The notes under the pieces are model-generated. The model saw nothing but the letters and a program-made list of their open reading frames with translations, was not told where the DNA came from and ran no database searches. The position numbers were made by a program, and so were the translations under genes. From NCBI RefSeq assembly GCF_001425175.1, contig NZ_LMDV01000008.1:268491-332490 (forward strand): 64,000 bases of DNA, read 5' to 3'. The stretch is from Nocardioides sp. Root1257. Its GTDB lineage: Bacteria; Actinomycetota; Actinomycetes; Propionibacteriales; Nocardioidaceae. Position 1 is the stretch's first letter; each line of letters begins with the position of its first letter. Below, one piece after another: positions 62,764 to 64,000 of this stretch.

Positions 62764-63681
62764 CTACTGACTGAGGCCGACGGCGTTCCCGACGAGGAGC
62801 AGCCCGACCAGCGCGAGCCCGGTCCAGGCGAGCGACGCGATCAGCAGCCGGGTGGCCCCGATCTTCAGGGCGACGCGCAGCGGCAGGTGTCGGAAGCCGT
62901 TCTCGTGGTCGCCGACCAGGCCGGGCAGGGCGCACAGGAAGTGCACGCCGACGCCGAGCGCCGCGGCCAGGGCGACCATCGCGGTCGCGGGCGGGTTGCC
63001 GGTCGCCTGACCGCCCCAGCCGCCGTACGAGAGGAAGCCGGGCAGGAGGGCGTACGACGCCGCCCAGGTCAACCAGGAGAGCCAGCCCGAGCGGAGGATC
63101 AGGTTGCCGAGCAGGCCGATGCCGACCGACGCGAGGTAGAGGCAGCCGGCGGTCACGCCGTTCGAGATCGCGAGCGGGACGAGGAGCAGGACGCCGCAGC
63201 CGAGCGCGAACCAGGCCGTCCCCGGGTCCAGGTAGCCGTCGGCGATCGGCTTGCCGCTCGGCAGGTGCTGGGCGTCGCGACGGCGGTCGACGAGGTCGTT
63301 GTGCCAGCCGAGCACGGCCTGGCCGACCAGCACGGTCGCCAGCACCAGCCCCACCTCGCGACCGGGCCGGCCGGAGAGCGCGGCGGCGACGGCCACGCCG
63401 GCGGCGGTGAGCGCCGCGAGGCGCGGGTGCGCGGCACGCAGCAACAGGATCGGGGTGGCGTGCGCCAGGGTCCGCCGACGCTCACGACCCCGGGAGGCGG
63501 GGCTGGAGGCCGGGGTGGGGGCCGGGGTGGGGGTCGGCTCCGGTGTCGGCTTCTGCGCGGACTCAGGGGCAGGCTCCGGCGTCGCCTCGGTGGGCGGGGG
63601 CTCGGTGGTGGTGGCCGTGGCGGTCCCGGCGTCGAGCTGTTCGGCCGGTTCCGTGCTCCGTCGGCGCAGGCGGGGCGACAT
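62764..63681 (-). CDS. UbiA-like prenyltransferase (SCO3242-like)
   Basis: 305 residues. A Pro/Thr/Ala-rich disordered N-terminus (to about 70) precedes eight or nine membrane helices. First Asp-rich motif NDLVDRRRD at GWHNDLVDRRRDAQ; the second motif region reads GDHENGFRHLPLR, less typical. The family transfers isoprenoid chains to aromatic or other acceptors; acceptor unknown. ATG 63681, with GATACT seven bases before it. Confidence 0.85.
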   Translation of the reverse strand: MSPRLRRRSTEPAEQLDAGTATATTTEPPPTEATPEPAPESAQKPTPEPTPTPAPTPASSPASRGRERRRTLAHATPILLLRAAHPRLAALTAAGVAVAAALSGRPGREVGLVLATVLVGQAVLGWHNDLVDRRRDAQHLPSGKPIADGYLDPGTAWFALGCGVLLLVPLAISNGVTAGCLYLASVGIGLLGNLILRSGWLSWLTWAASYALLPGFLSYGGWGGQATGNPPATAMVALAAALGVGVHFLCALPGLVGDHENGFRHLPLRVALKIGATRLLIASLAWTGLALVGLLLVGNAVGLSQ

Positions 63682-63871
63682 ACCCCGCAGTATCAACCAG
63701 CCGTCGCGTGGGTATGCCTCTTCCGGGTCCGGAACTGTCGACGCGCTGTCCTGAAGAGGGTTGCCGGGCCCGTCCGCGGAGGGCCGGCCACCACACCCAC
63801 CGCGGTTCTGTCAAGCCCGGATTGTGCCCCTGACCTGCGCAAACGATGTCGGGTCCGCTGGGAGGCCGTGT

Positions 63872-63877
63872 TAGAAT
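63872..63877 (+). promoter_or_regulatory. candidate -10 box of carD
   Basis: TAGAAT, about 28 bases before ATG 63905. The leader contains AGGAAGGGG, a strong ribosome site. No good -35 hexamer at 17-18 bases. Confidence 0.5.
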
Positions 63878-63904
63878 CCTCACCTAGGAAGGGGTACCTC
63901 ACAT

Positions 63905-64000
63905 ATGACTTTCACCGTCGGCGAAACGGTTGTTTACCCGAATCACGGGGCCGCGATCATCGAGGACATCGAGATGCGGACCATCAAGGGAGAGGACCGG
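63905..64000 (+). CDS. carD: CarD-family transcriptional regulator (partial)
   Basis: First 32 residues only; the gene continues beyond the right edge. [25 protein letters not shown] is the conserved Tudor-like RNA-polymerase-binding start of CarD/CdnL. CarD stabilises open complexes at rRNA and other promoters and is essential in mycobacteria. Conventional leader with ribosome site, unlike many genes here. Confidence 0.95.
   Translation, partial: MTFTVGETVVYPNHGAAIIEDIEMRTIKGEDR

Overview
The window comes from a high-GC actinobacterium, most likely Nocardioidaceae (Nocardioides-like). Evidence: mycothiol glycosyltransferase MshA next to a YbjN-domain gene, a SenX3/RegX3-PhoU phosphate-sensing pair, CarD at the right edge, several F420-type oxidoreductases, the mycobacterial-style gene orders XRE regulator-HbhA-DUF2516 and FolP2-GpgS, and many leaderless start codons preceded by TANNNT. 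No rRNA, tRNA, CRISPR array, transposase or integrase was seen.

Region 1 (about 1-12.6 kb) is an exopolysaccharide locus. A minus-strand operon, visibly AT-richer than the rest, encodes a GT4 glycosyltransferase, a hexapeptide acyltransferase, a Wzx-like flippase, a Wzy-like polymerase and an acyltransferase-3 protein. A fused Wzz/BY-kinase follows and runs off the left edge. Divergently, a WcaI-like glycosyltransferase, gmd and fcl make and use GDP-L-fucose. CysN and CysD then make APS.

Region 2 (12.7-26.6 kb) supplies more nucleotide sugars and activated sulfate: UDP-glucose dehydrogenase, a TauE permease, an unusual three-part protein (degenerate ATP-sulfurylase-like domain, APS kinase, low-MW tyrosine-phosphatase domain), an asparaginase, a second gmd whose catalytic Glu is Ala, and manA. 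These are followed by the XRE/HbhA/DUF2516 block, an rmlCD fusion with rmlB, divergent rmlA, and a WbaP-type initiating phosphoglycosyltransferase. No APS/PAPS reductase is present here, so the PAPS could serve sulfation; this is inference.

Region 3 (26.8-46.2 kb) is mixed chromosomal content: ArsR/SRPBCC/DinB-like operon, galE-amidase, two sister TetR genes with near-identical operators, a tightly overlapping gpgS-folP2-LigB-like-RibD-like operon, an acyl-CoA ligase, a 1257-residue secreted hydrolase, two LLM-type oxidoreductases, an MFS transporter and a GT2 glycosyltransferase.

Region 4 (46.2-64 kb) holds typA, two related secreted beta-propeller proteins flanking an F420/PPOX gene, an M4 protease with a probable fused emfourin inhibitor, an Asp/Glu racemase, an SDR, mshA-ybjN, a DMT transporter, regX3-senX3 / phoU around PHO-box repeats, gpmA, an LpqE-like lipoprotein, a UbiA-like prenyltransferase and the start of carD.

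Two recurring non-gene signals stand out. At least seventeen genes have a TANNNT hexamer exactly 6 or 7 bases before the start codon (leaderless promoters). A family of GGTTTCGAGAC...CTCGACCACC repeats is scattered through the window, twice inside reading frames.
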